Source: Eurosta solidaginis (lineage: Eukaryota > Arthropoda > Insecta > Diptera > Tephritidae). Taken from it: DNA of 64,000 nt. The stretch is from NCBI RefSeq assembly GCF_040869045.1, contig NC_090321.1, forward strand, positions 180,639,596-180,703,595, given 5' to 3'. The position numbers and the translations under genes were made by a program. Within the stretch, counting starts at the first letter, position 1. The number at the start of each line of letters is the position of its first letter. Below the pieces are notes generated by a model, which worked only from the letters and a program-made list of their open reading frames with translations, was not told the origin of the DNA and did no database searches. Positions 11,490 through 24,100 of the stretch are shown piece by piece.

Positions 11490-11822
11490 AATCTTGGCGC
11501 GGTTTACCTCCGAGGAGATTTAGGCAGAGCTTCTCTTCCAACTTGCGTAGATTTCATTTTTTCCTACTAGTTAACAGGACGGGACCTACATGTTCTATGC
11601 GGACTCCAAACAGCGGCTACACGGTAAATGTGTTTTCACCGAGAAGCTTTATATGGCAGAAATACACTCGGAATGTTCGCCAAGCTACTGTCGAGAGGCG
11701 GCCGCGCTTAAAAAACCTTTTTCTAATTGAAATAAATTTTGGTGTTGCTTTGTCCATGACTTGATCTAGGACCTTCGATGTGGTAGGCGGAGCTACCACC
11801 ACATCACGGCTACCGCCGCCTT
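11490..11822 (-). mobile_element. tRNA-derived SINE, copy 1 (diverged)
   Basis: Shares its body with copies near 33143, 36880 and 63240. Common blocks are GAGCTTCTCTTCCAA, GACGGGACCTACATGTT, AGAAATACACTCGGA and GCCGAGAGGCGACC-like sequence. On the - strand the head (about 11765-11822) reads like a tRNA gene, with TGGTGGTAGC as A-box-like sequence, followed by the conserved body and a tail at the left end. The B box is poorly preserved in this copy. Confidence 0.6.
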
Positions 11823-11999
11823 CAATACTGTTTAGTCTATCTTTGGAACTCAAAATCCATCAAAAACTTTATTTTAATCAATTCATATGTGTAAACTAAG
11901 TTTAAGTGTGTATTGAATACGCCAGCAATATAAAAATGTATGCTTCATATTTTGTGTACTTGGCCTGAGGTTATCAGTTAAAAAGACCTCTTTGAAATT

Positions 12000-12036
12000 A
12001 TATATAGTATACACGTGCTCTTATTTTATTCATCAG
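12000..12036 (+). promoter_or_regulatory. candidate core promoter of gene A
   Basis: A TATATA box at 12001-12006 lies about 31 bp upstream of an initiator-like TCATCAG whose A is near 12032. This would give a 5' untranslated region of about 87 nt before the ATG at 12119. Spacing fits an insect TATA/Inr promoter, but both motifs are weak in AT-rich DNA. Confidence 0.35.
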
Positions 12037-12118
12037 AATTCAATGTACTATCTCAGTTCTACAATAACAGTTGGTGCGTACGGTACTTCGTAACAAGTAA
12101 TTTAGGGCAAAGTAAATT

Positions 12119-12160
12119 ATGGCATCGGATTTTGAGCACTGGGTGCTTTCAACGCTGCTC
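12119..12160 (+). CDS. gene A coding exon 1 (start, signal peptide)
   Basis: ATG with A at -3; 14 codons in phase 0, then donor GTTAGT at 12161. It supplies the first half of the signal peptide (MASDFEHWVLSTLL). The same 42-nt length opens gene B, which supports this start. Confidence 0.8.
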
Positions 12161-15100
12161 GTTAGTGTATTTGTTTGATAGCGAAAGTTAAAATAATTTA
12201 ATTAAGTTCAACTAAATTTACCACTTCACTACACGTTTACCACTTTCAGCTAACTACATTCATCTGCTTGGCACAATCCGCAGAAAACTACACCTTCCCC
12301 AATGACCCAGAATACTTCAATGAAGAGGGCGCACAGCGTCTACTCAATCGCGTCAATGATGTTTATTGGGCCAGTGCTACGGTATATCGTCAATATGCAG
12401 ACGATACTCTAAGCCCTGAAATTTTAATGCGTGAAAAATTGCGTCCCTTCTACGAGACAATGCAAAAATTCGATTGGCGAAATTTTGTAGATCCTCTGCT
12501 TAGGCGACAATTTGAGGTGATTTTACGTGGTGCCAAATATCCGCCAATCGATTATAAATTCAAACGTGCAACAAATACATTGAAAAATATGTCACGAAAA
12601 AAGTGGGTGTGCAACAAAAACGAACTGACGAATTGTCAAATGGCTTTTGTGCATCAAATAAAATCAGTTTTTACAAATAGCGATGATTTGGACGAGTTGA
12701 AATACTATTGGAAGGAGTGGCGTAACAAAATGCCCACTGATGTGAAAGAAGCCTTACATTATTACATTTCATATTATAAAAATTTGAGTACAGCAGATAT
12801 GGCACCTTCTGCCTTTTGGTATGATCAGTATGAAGATCCAGATTTGCTATATGAACTCGAGAACCTAATGAAAGCCATACGTCCTTTCTATCGTGAAATG
12901 CATGCACATTTACGTAATGTTTTACGTCACAAATATGGTAATGATGTTATACCACCAACAGGTCTCATACCACATCACCTCCTGGAACAGGTCACATATC
13001 AGGCGTGGAAGAAGGAGACTGTATTGAAAAATCCTTTTCCGCAAAGGAAGCTGCCGAACTTGCAGACGGAATTGGATGGTGTGGGGTTGAAACCATTCGA
13101 TTTGGTCAACATTAGTGTGCAGTTTTTTAGCTCGATGGGTTTTAGAAATTTCACAGAGTGAGTATTTACTTTATAAGATATGTATGCATATGTTAGTTTT
13201 GTATATTTTTTTAATTCTTCTTCTATTCTGCACAGGGAGTTTATGAGCGAACATTTTATTGAAATGGAACCCGGTACTGGTGGACCTGACTGCAAGTCAC
13301 GTATTTTCGATTTTGGCGAAATAGAGCTACACTACTGTCCGAGGGTCTACTACAAGAAGCTTTTACAAACACATGCTGATATTACAGCGGTGCAGTATGC
13401 AATCGCAAAAAATAATTTCCGTGTTGGTCTTAATCAGGAAGCTTGCCCTGGGTTTGGTGCAGCTTTGGGCGAAGCAGTAATACTTTCCGTTTCCAATCCA
13501 AAGCATTTACAGCAGCGCTTAGGACTATTGCAGAACTACGAATATGATGATATTTTGAACTTGAATCGATTATATCGTATGGTGAGTTAGTTGATCGTTT
13601 TGTTTCGTTATCGTTTTACTATTAGTCCCTGTGCGACTGAGCTTTGCTCGGCAATCTTCGAGTATGCCGCATAACATACTATGTTCTACATATCACCATT
13701 AATCAAACTCTACTTTTTTATATGTACATATATATTTTTAATTACCAATATTTGATTTCCTTAAAAATAGATTTCAAAACGTATCAAACAATAACCGCAA
13801 AGTGAACTGGAATGAAAAATTTGAAATTGATAAATCCAGCCTATAGTATAAGGGATTGTTATGACAATTAGTAAAATCGAGAACTAAGTTATTTAAGTCG
13901 AGTATCTTCATGCGCAGAATTATTAATTTCAAACATTTTTTTAGTTATACACTATGAAAGTCTCACAATTTTATTACATTCCAAAAACTTAAATTTCACG
14001 AATGACAACTATCAGTTAGTTTAATTAAATGTCAACTTACTTCCCTAAGCGCCATCTGTTGGTAAGTAGTTAAATGTTAAATGTCGTTTTCAAATTGAAA
14101 ATATGCCTCTTCAACGGTAGCAATTTACCATGGTGCGATATCTTTTTGCTATGGTGAGAAATCTTTCTAATAGTAATCTGAGAGAAATTTCCATTATTTA
14201 TTTCATATTTGCCAAAAATATGCATTTAAATATATTTTGCTAGAATTTGCTACGGTGCCTTGATATTGCATTTCAATTTTATTAGCTTGTGTGAAATTAA
14301 GAAAATTAAGTCGAATCATGTGTAAGATTTTTTTTCGAAGATTTTTAACTTTAATGTTTTCCTTTAAAGCTTTGGTAGAATATGAGTAAATAGAGTACTA
14401 TTTCGTCTAACCAACCCAACCCTAAACGGCAACCCTACTCAAAAATGTCTCTATTATAATGCTGAGTGAAATACCTTTCATTTGATACCCATATCGGCAT
14501 ATCTCATACAATATTTTTTTATTTCGAATAAGTGGCTACTAGGCCGGGTCGATTTGTGGGGAGGCAAAAAAATCGCCCATTGCTCTGTGAAAATCATAAT
14601 CTAGGGATTAAAATAAGAAACTTTGCCGAAGGAACCATACCTCTAAAACGAATTCTGATGCCCCCCCCCCCCCCTTTGGGTGGTAAGGGCAAATTTTGAA
14701 AAATCCCACTTTGAAATGCCTATGTTTTTTTCTTTTTGGAGTTTATTTTTCTCTTTAGAAATTTATTCAATCAGAATATATGTAAATGAAAAAATGATTT
14801 TAACTTAGTAATAGAAAAGAAATTAAAAAACAATTATTAGAAATTAGCGTTTTTACAACCCCCTTTTAAAACGAAGGCATCACTGTGATGCATTTGCATG
14901 TCGTAAACATAGTTGTGTGGGTTTTTATTCAACCGTTTCAAAAAATGAAGGTATCACTGTGACACAATTGCAGATCGTAAAATTGCTTGTGTTGTTTTTA
15001 ACCCTACTCAAAAATGTCCCTTTGTAATGCCATATCGGCATATCTCATGCATTTTTTTTTTTAATTTCGAATAGTTGGCTACCTTGTGAAACATTCTGAG

Positions 15101-18100
15101 TGGCAAAACCTATGTAGAAAGTCTTAGAAGGTGATACATTATCTCTGTGCCAAATTTCGCTTACATCGGTTGAGTCGTTCCCGAGATCGTTCGGCTATGC
15201 AAACATACAAATACATATATAAATATACAGGAATTGCTCGTTTAAATAAATAAGATTTTAGTTTTATTTAGATATTGGTTATTTAAAATTTCTTAAATGT
15301 TTTGATTTGTCTGCTTGTAGTTTAATTTTGGTTTCATTCCATTATCTTTTTTGTCGTTCCATTATTTTTTCACTGTAGTTATGTTATCGTATTGATATAA
15401 TTTTGTCGTCCTTGCTTTTTCTTTTCGCTGTCTTAATTATCATTTCGGCATCCTTCTCACTTCCTTCCTTTGTAGTTCAACCTTCCCATTTTTATTGCTA
15501 CTCGTGTTGGCCACTTCCTTATCGGTTCGTTATAGTTTAATTATCGTGTCGTTATTGTTGTACTATTGTTTCAAAATAAGTGCACTGTAGTTCTCCTCTC
15601 GTTTCGGTCTTGTTTCGATATCATATGATTAGAGGTACATGAACAATGTGATTATGTTTATTTGTTTAAAGTTGCGTTATCGTTTAGTTATTCCTTCTCA
15701 GTCGTTTGTGTTATAGTTTCATTGTCGTTTCTTAATCGTTTTACTTTCGTTAAGCATTTGTTATACTTTTCATGAAAATGAAATGGTGTATTAATTTCGT
15801 CACGAAACCCAAAATTGTAAGTTCTTAAAGGAAAATAGATAGACCCACCATTAAGTATACCGAAATAATTAGGATGAAGAGCTGAGTTGATTTAGCCATG
15901 TCCGTCTGTCTGTCTGTGCGTCTGTCTCTTTGTATGCAAACTAGTCCCTCATTTTTTGAGATATCTCGATAAAATTTGGTGAGCGGGTGTATTTGGGTGT
16001 CCGATTAGACATTTGTCGGAACCGGCCGGATCGGATCACTATAGCATATATCCTCCATACAACAGATTTTTCATAAAAAGAGGATTTTTGTCATATCTTC
16101 CTCAATTTAACAGATTGAAGCTTCAAACTTCACAATATACTTTCGTATATTGCACATACTGTTGTCTGACAAAATTTATGAGATCGGTCATATATATAGT
16201 ATATATCCCGCACAACCGATTGTTCAGATAAGAAACTTTTCGTAATTAGTGCCCTATTTTAAGAGCTAGAGGCTTCAAATTTCAACGAATGCTTACGTAT
16301 ATAGCATATATTTTTGTCATAAAGATCGGTGATATATATAGTATATATATGGTGGTATATATATATGTTTACGTATATAGCATATATTGTTGTCTGAAAA
16401 AATCATAGAGATCGCTTGTATATATAGTATATATCTCATACAACCGATTGTTCAGATAAGAAACTTTTCGCAATTATAACAGCTATAAATTTCAAATTTC
16501 ACCGATTGCTCACGTATATAGTATACATTGTTGTGTAAAAAACTCATAGAGGTCGGTGATATATGTAATATATATATGATGGTATATATAGTATATATAT
16601 ACATTTTTTTGCAATTTCAGCCCCATTTTAAAAGCTAGGAGCTTCAAATTTCACCAAATGCTTACGTGTATAGCATATATTGATGTCTGAAAAAATCATA
16701 GAGATCGGTGGTATATTATATTATATACCCCATATAATATGTAATTATTGCCCCTTTTTTACGGCTAGAAGCTTCAAAATTCATCAAATTTTATCAAATA
16801 GTTACGCTTATGTCATATATTTTTGAAATACGTGATTCGTAGTCATAGCTTTTACATGCAGACAACAAAAAACGTGAAGCTTTGCATCGTCACAAAAAGT
16901 ACCTACCTATTCCTATACTCAGCTGAACAGAGCTCACAGAGTATATTAACTTTGTTCGCATAACGGTAATCCGTAACGGCATAAACTAATCGAGATAGTT
17001 ATAGACTTCTATATATCAAAATGATCTGGGCGAAAAAAGAAATTCATTTAGCCATGTCCGTCCATCCGTCCGTCCGTCCGTAAACACCATAACTTGAGTA
17101 AATTTTGAGGTATCTTGATAAAATTTGGTATGTAGGTTCCTGGGCTCTCATCTCAGATCGCTATTTAAAATGAAATCGGACCATAACCACGCCCACTTTT
17201 TCGATATCGAAAATTTCGAAAAACCGAAAAAGTGCGATAATTCATTACCAAAGATGGCTAAAGCGAAGGAACTTGGTAGGCGGGTTGACCTTATGATACA
17301 AAATAGAAAATTAGTAAAATTTTGGACAATAGGCGTGGCACCGCGCACTTTTAAAAGAAAGTAATTTCAAAGTTTTGCAAGCTGTAATTTGGCAGTCGTT
17401 GAAGATATCATGATGAAATTTGGCAGGAACGTTTCTCCTATTACTAAATATGAGCTAAGGAAAAATTAGAAAAAATGGATTACGAACACGCCCACTTTTA
17501 AAAAAAAATTTTTAAATGTCAAATTTTAACAAAAAATTGAATATCTTTACAGTAAATAAGTAAATTATGTCAACATTCAACTCCAGTAATGATATTGTTT
17601 AAGTGACTTAAACTATGAACATTTTTCGTTCGTTTGTTTCATTAGCCATTGAGTGTGCTTGTAATTCTCAACTGGTTAGTGAAATATTCTAAAGGCATGG
17701 TTTAAGTTTTTTATCCCAAAGCGGGGTTTTTCAAAGCAAAACAAGGTGGATCAACTCGCAGCCAATACCTTGGAGCCCCCCAGTGCTCGCCCCCAATGAA
17801 TAAATACAAGGTGTAACAGGTACATAGCAACCTCCCTCTCTAAAATAACACACAGTCCACTTAAATAATATAATAGCAAAAAAACTATTCGCCCGCCGAA
17901 TCACCAAAGCTTAGACAGATATGGTGCAACAAAATACAAAACTAAAAGAAAATTTCAAAATGGGCGTGGCTCCGCCCTTTTTCATTTAACTCGTCTAGAA
18001 TACTTTTATGCCATAAATCGAACAAAAATTAACCAACCCTTTCGAAATTTGGTAGGGGCATAGATTTTATTACGCTAACTGTTTTCTGTGAAAATGAGCG

Positions 18101-21100
18101 AAATCGGTTGAAGCCACGTCCAATTTTTATACACAGTCGTCCGTCTGTCCATCCACTCGGCTGTTAGCACGATAACTTGAGCAAAAATTGATATATCTTT
18201 ACTAAACTGAGTTCACGTCTTATCTGAACTCACTTTATCTTGGTATAAAAAATGGCCGATATCCGACTATTACCACGCCCACTTTTTCGATATCGAAAAT
18301 TACGAAAAATGAAAAAAATTAAATAATTCTATACCAAATATGAAAAAAGAGATGAAACATGGTAATTGGATTGGTTTATTGAGGCAAAATATAACTTTAG
18401 AAAAAACTTTGTAAAATGGGTGTGACACCTACCATATTAAGTAGAAGAAAATGACAAAAGTTCTGCAGGGCGGAATTAAACGCCTTTGGAATCTTGGCAG
18501 GAATACTGTTCCTGGTATTACATATATAAATAAATTAGCGGTACCCGACAGATGATGTTCTGGGTCACCCTGGTCCACATTTTGGTCGATATCTCGAAAA
18601 CGCCTTCAAATATACAACGAAGGGCCACTCCCTTTTAAAACCCTCATTAATACCTTTCATTTGATACCCATATCGTACAAACTCATTCTAGTGTCACCTC
18701 TGGTCCACCTTTATGGCGATATCCTGAAATGGCGTCCACCTATAGAACCATGGTCCACTCCCTTTTAAAATACTTTTTAATACCTTCCATTTGAAACCCA
18801 TGTCATACAAACACATTCCAGGGTCACCCTGCTAAATAGTTATTTTCCCTTATTTTGTCTCCAAAGCTGGCAGCTGAGTATGTAATGTGCGGTTGCACCC
18901 GAACTTATCCTTTCTTACTTGTTTATTTTATACTAGAAAACCCGGCAGACGTTGTACTGCCGTAAATTTGGCCTATCTGCATACATTTTAATAAGCCTTT
19001 TCCGTCTGACTCTGCCCTCCCCCCCTCTTCACTTTTTCCTAATCCTTTTATTCACTCCTCCCTCCGTCTTTTTCGCTTCATCTATCTCCATCTTCGTCTC
19101 ATTCTATCACTTTCTCAATCGCCTTCTCTCTTTTCTCTTCTCTCAATGCCTTCTCATTCTTCTGCATCCCTTATTGCCTGTACAAGAGTGTGGTATGTAT
19201 TTTATTCCAGTCCCTGTCCCACTCCGAGTCTCAGTCCCAGTCCCACTCCGAGTGTCAGTCCGAGTCTTAGTCCTAATCCCAGTCCAAGTCCGTCTCTGGA
19301 TAATATATTGCTCTGTACCAAAGCACTCATCAACAGCTTTCATTTGATATCCATATTGTATAAACACTGTCTAGGCATTCACTGGCCCCCGTTTTGGCCT
19401 ATATCTCGAGACCCTGTACCTGTAGTAACCACCGCGTGAGGTTTACGCAACTTATGTGAAAGTTTGAACTCGACCGACGCATCTCTTCAAACACCGGCGA
19501 CCAACTAACACGCATTTCAGCCTTTCTTTTTATATATATAGACTAGCAGACCCGTCAGACGTTGTTCTGCCCTAAATTTGGTCTATCTACATAAATTTTA
19601 ATAAGCTTTTTCCGTCTAACTCTGCCCCCCCCCCCTCACTTTTCCTTAATCCTTTTATTCACTCCTCCCTCCGTCTTTTCGCTTCATCTATCTATATCTT
19701 CGTCTCACTCTATATCTTTCTCAGCTCCTTCTCCTTCCATATTTTCTCTTCTCTTAAGTTTTTCCCATTCTTCTTCAGACCTTATTGCCAGGCAATATGT
19801 ACATAGGTATGTGGGTATTATTAATTCATGTCTTTATTTCGGCTTAGCATGCATATTTATCAGTTTTTCCAGGTTGATGCGACTAAATCGAATATCACAA
19901 TGAAAATTACTTTAAAGCTTCCATTTGATATCCCTATTACACACACATTCTAGGTGTATCCGGGTCCAGGTTTTGGCCTACATCTTGAGACCCAGAGGTA
20001 TAAAAATTACTCTGTACTAAAGCACTCATCAACAGTTTCAATTTGATAACCATAATGTGAAAACACATCATAGTGTTACCGTGATCCACGTTTTGGCCTA
20101 TATCTCGAGACCCTTCACAAATAGGTATGAAAACTACCCTGTACTAAAGCACCTATCAACAGCTTTCATATGTTAGCCATATTGTATAAACACTTTCTGG
20201 GGTAGGCGGGTCCACGTTTGGCCTCAATCTCGAGACCCTAGTCACCAATAGATATGAAAACTACCCTGTACTAAAGCACTCATCAACAGCTTTCATTTGT
20301 TATCCAAATTCTATAAACAAATTCTAGGGGTACCAGCGTCCACGTTTTCGCTTATATCTCGAGACCCTACCCTAGTTACCCGCGGGTACGAAAAATACCC
20401 CGTATCAAAGTACTCATAAACAGCTTTCATTTGATACCCATATTGTACAAACATATCCCAGGATTACCCAGGTGCACGTTTTGATCTCAAGACCCTAGCC
20501 AGAACGGGATAAAAATTATCCTATGTCTGTATCCTGCTTCTAAGCTACCCCTCCACCAATTTTCAGCCAAATATGTTCATCCGTTCCTTCCTCTTCAATC
20601 ATTCTTTATCCAATAAAAAAGCGCATCAAAATTCGTTGCGTATTTTTAAAGGTTTAAGCATTCAAAGGGACATAGGGACAGAAAAAGCTATTTTGTTTTA
20701 TACTATGTAGTGATGTACATCCATACATACCTATAAACCTACGATCGAAGTTAAATAACGCAGCGAATGCTATATATATGTATGTACGTATGTATGTGTC
20801 GCATCATGACTCACTCAAAAGCAATTAGCGTGCACAGTTCACAGCAAACAACCACACAAACACATTTTTTGGTAAAAATGTTACTTTTGTTTAAACAATT
20901 TGGCTGATATAAGAAAAGAATCAAGTATTTTTTTTTTGATGCAGATCGAAGGTAAATATTTCAAAGTTTTACTGAAAAGTAGAATTTTTTAAATCCATCC
21001 ATCCGTTTATGAGTTATAGCTGTGTAAACAAAAATGTTATGATTTTTACTACATTTTGGCAATTTGCCACGCTCCTATAATATATATCTTCAAATTATAT

Positions 21101-24100
21101 TAACTGTACCATCTCACGTAGCTAAGCTTTCAAATGCAAAAAACCGTTTTAAAATCGGAGCATTCTGTGTGAAGTTATGTGCATACATGGCATTTAGCGA
21201 CTTTATTTAATAAGATTTATATAGATTTTTATTTTTCACACTTCACTATAATATTAAAACGAAATGCAGATTAAGGCTTAAAAATTGCACATGGAACAAC
21301 TAAAGACTCTCCTGAATTAAAAAAAATGTCATAGTACCTCTAAATCGCGGGCCCCCTCAGAAACCCCCCCCCCCCCCCTTCTCGACGGGCCTGGTGATGT
21401 ACTATACTTTATATCATTCGCTATAATATTTTTTATTTATAAGCAGGTTGTTTAATTAAACACAAATCAATTACGCGGAAGTATATCCGCACCTCCTGAA
21501 AATATGAGTGCCACTGCGTATACGTAACATTTTAATATTACGTATAAACAAATAAAAAAAATTGCAATAAAATAATATTGCGACTATAAACTGAGATATA
21601 ACCTATCCTATATTTCAAGCTAGATCAAAATACACACGGGGTGCGAAACAAATTCAAAATCAGTTCAGTAGTTTAGGAGTCCATTGGCCTCAAACTTGTG
21701 ACACGTGTTTTTTTATATACTAAGAATTATATATTTATCTTAAAAATCGTTTAGATATATTCAAATTTCACTAAATGCTTACGTGTATAGCGTGTATTGT
21801 TGTCTGAAAAAATCATAGAGACCGGTGGTATATATAGTATATATCTCATACAACCGATAGTTCAGATAAGGACAAAGTCGTCCTCGAAACGGAATTATAA
21901 TTTATTGTAAGCCGAGGTCAGGCAGTTTTACCGTAAATTCCAGAAAATTTCAGTATGTAGCTGGAAAATTTTTTGTTTTTCTTTGGCGATATCAAAGGCA
22001 AATATAGCTATTGCGTTGGTATACCGAAATCCTTCATTCTCATTGCCATCGGAACCATATTATGTTAGTCACTTATATTATAACGAAAATTCTATTTTAT
22101 TCCCACTCTTAGATTTTTTTCTTCTTGTTATCTAGCTTCTACATATGTCCAGTATATGTATTCTCTTGAAATAATATTCGGTTTTATTTAATTACGCTTG
22201 GGTTTTTTTGAGAATTCCATTTTGTTCACAAGGCTACATATGGAAATCAATTTTCAGGCTCTAAGCTCTTTATCAGAGATGTAATAAAATGTAAAATTTA
22301 TTTTAGTTATTTCGAAACTTGTATTACCTCCGTTCTTTCTTGACAAGCCAAATCGTGTCGTGGTTCTGAACAAGTGCCGCTGTAAAAATTAGCCACTGAA
22401 AATTTTCACAAGAAAATTCTATTTTGTGTCCGTAACTCGTTCGACAAAAACAATAATAATTTCCAACGTCTTGAAACTTGAAAACACTCACTAAATATAA
22501 AAGGTAACGTTTTACAAGACGGTGCACTACCTAATTTTTATCGAAAATTATCAGAGGTGGTATCAAAAGACGCGCCTCGACCTCCGTTTTAAGAATCCGA
22601 AAGCGGAAATCAAAAATTTTATTTCTGCCGAAAGTTATTTACAAAGAACCCTAAAATTAATTACCCCTAGAGCGTCCGAAATGTGGGGCCCGATCCATAG
22701 TTTTTTTGCATAGAACGCCTTTCTGCGTTGGCGGCCTTCGGTCGCGCTTATAAAAAATTACCCTGGGTGGGTCCGACACCGGTTTGGGGATCAAAACTAA
22801 ATGCTCGCAGAACACCTTTCTGCATTACTATGTGTGTGTGTACAACAAATATGCCAAAAAACAACAACCACATGAAAATTTCAACCGATTTTTTGCTTAT
22901 ATCTTTTGACAGAAATAAAAATTTAAATTTTCGCTTTGGGATTCTAAAAACGGAGGTCGAGATACTTCTTTTGATACCACCTTTGATAATTTTCGATAAA
23001 AAATAGGTGGTGCACCGTCCTGTAAAACGTTACCATATTCAAAGTATGCGGGTTTCGAAAATTCCACTTCGTTTCCCCTTACGATATTTTACCAGATTCA
23101 AAATCATCATTGAAAATTTGATTTGAAATATTATTACTAAAATCTAACAAATAAAATACTTTATGACTTCTTTAACAATTTCCTTCCTTATCTTTAGGCT
23201 GCCCACACACTGCTCACACTACCCACTTATTTTGTACATGAAAAACTTTGGGTCGATATAATTGATGGCAAGGTGCCACCTGAACATTATAATTGTCATT
23301 ATTGGAATTTGATGCAGAAATACATGGGTGTTGAACCACCACTTCAAACGGATCCAGGCGTATATGATATGCCCTATAAGTTTTACGAAGGTATTGTTGA
23401 TCAACATCGCAGCACAAAGTAAGCAACTTTTTTTTTTTTAAACCAAATGTCCCCGAAATTTTTTTTTAAATAATTGTTTCTTTTTTTTTTAGAAAAATAT
23501 TCGATGAATTTTTAGGCTATCAAATTTATCGCGTAATTTGCTTAAACATTGGGGAGTTTGAACGACGTAACGCTTACAAGCCTTTGGATAATTGCGATTT
23601 TTATGGAAACAAATTTGCTGGGAAATTTCTTTAGTAAGTATTATCTGCTTGAGCAATTTAAGCTCTTTTTCTTGCTCTATAGGGCTCTTCATTTGTGTTT
23701 ATCTTTTAACCACACTAATTTTGAAAAAAAGATCCAAATATCAAAAAGTTATCGGTTGTTATCGAAAATTGTCGAGTGCTACCAAATTCTTTTCAGCATT
23801 TTACCGATTTGCTGTCGACTACTCATCGGTTTGTTATGAAACAGACACCGATAAAATTTCAGTGTGCATTCGATGGCACATATGTAACCCGTCGATAATA
23901 AGCCTACAAAGAACCAATAAGAAGCCGATGACTCGGTGTTAAAAAGGCGGGAGCAAACCGATAACTCGACGATAGTTTCGCTATCGATAATAAGCAATTA
24001 ATAAAATACTTAATAACTTGTCGGTAAAGAAACCTAGCGACTCTTTTCATATGTATAGCCCAAAACTCTTTATTACAGTAACTTCTGTTGGGGTTTAATT

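Noticed and set aside
13372..13380. The His-Ala-Asp in gene A considered as a surviving HEXXH
   Set aside because: The conserved QY and PGF anchors put this His one residue before the first ligand position, and no second His follows, so it is not a zinc motif.
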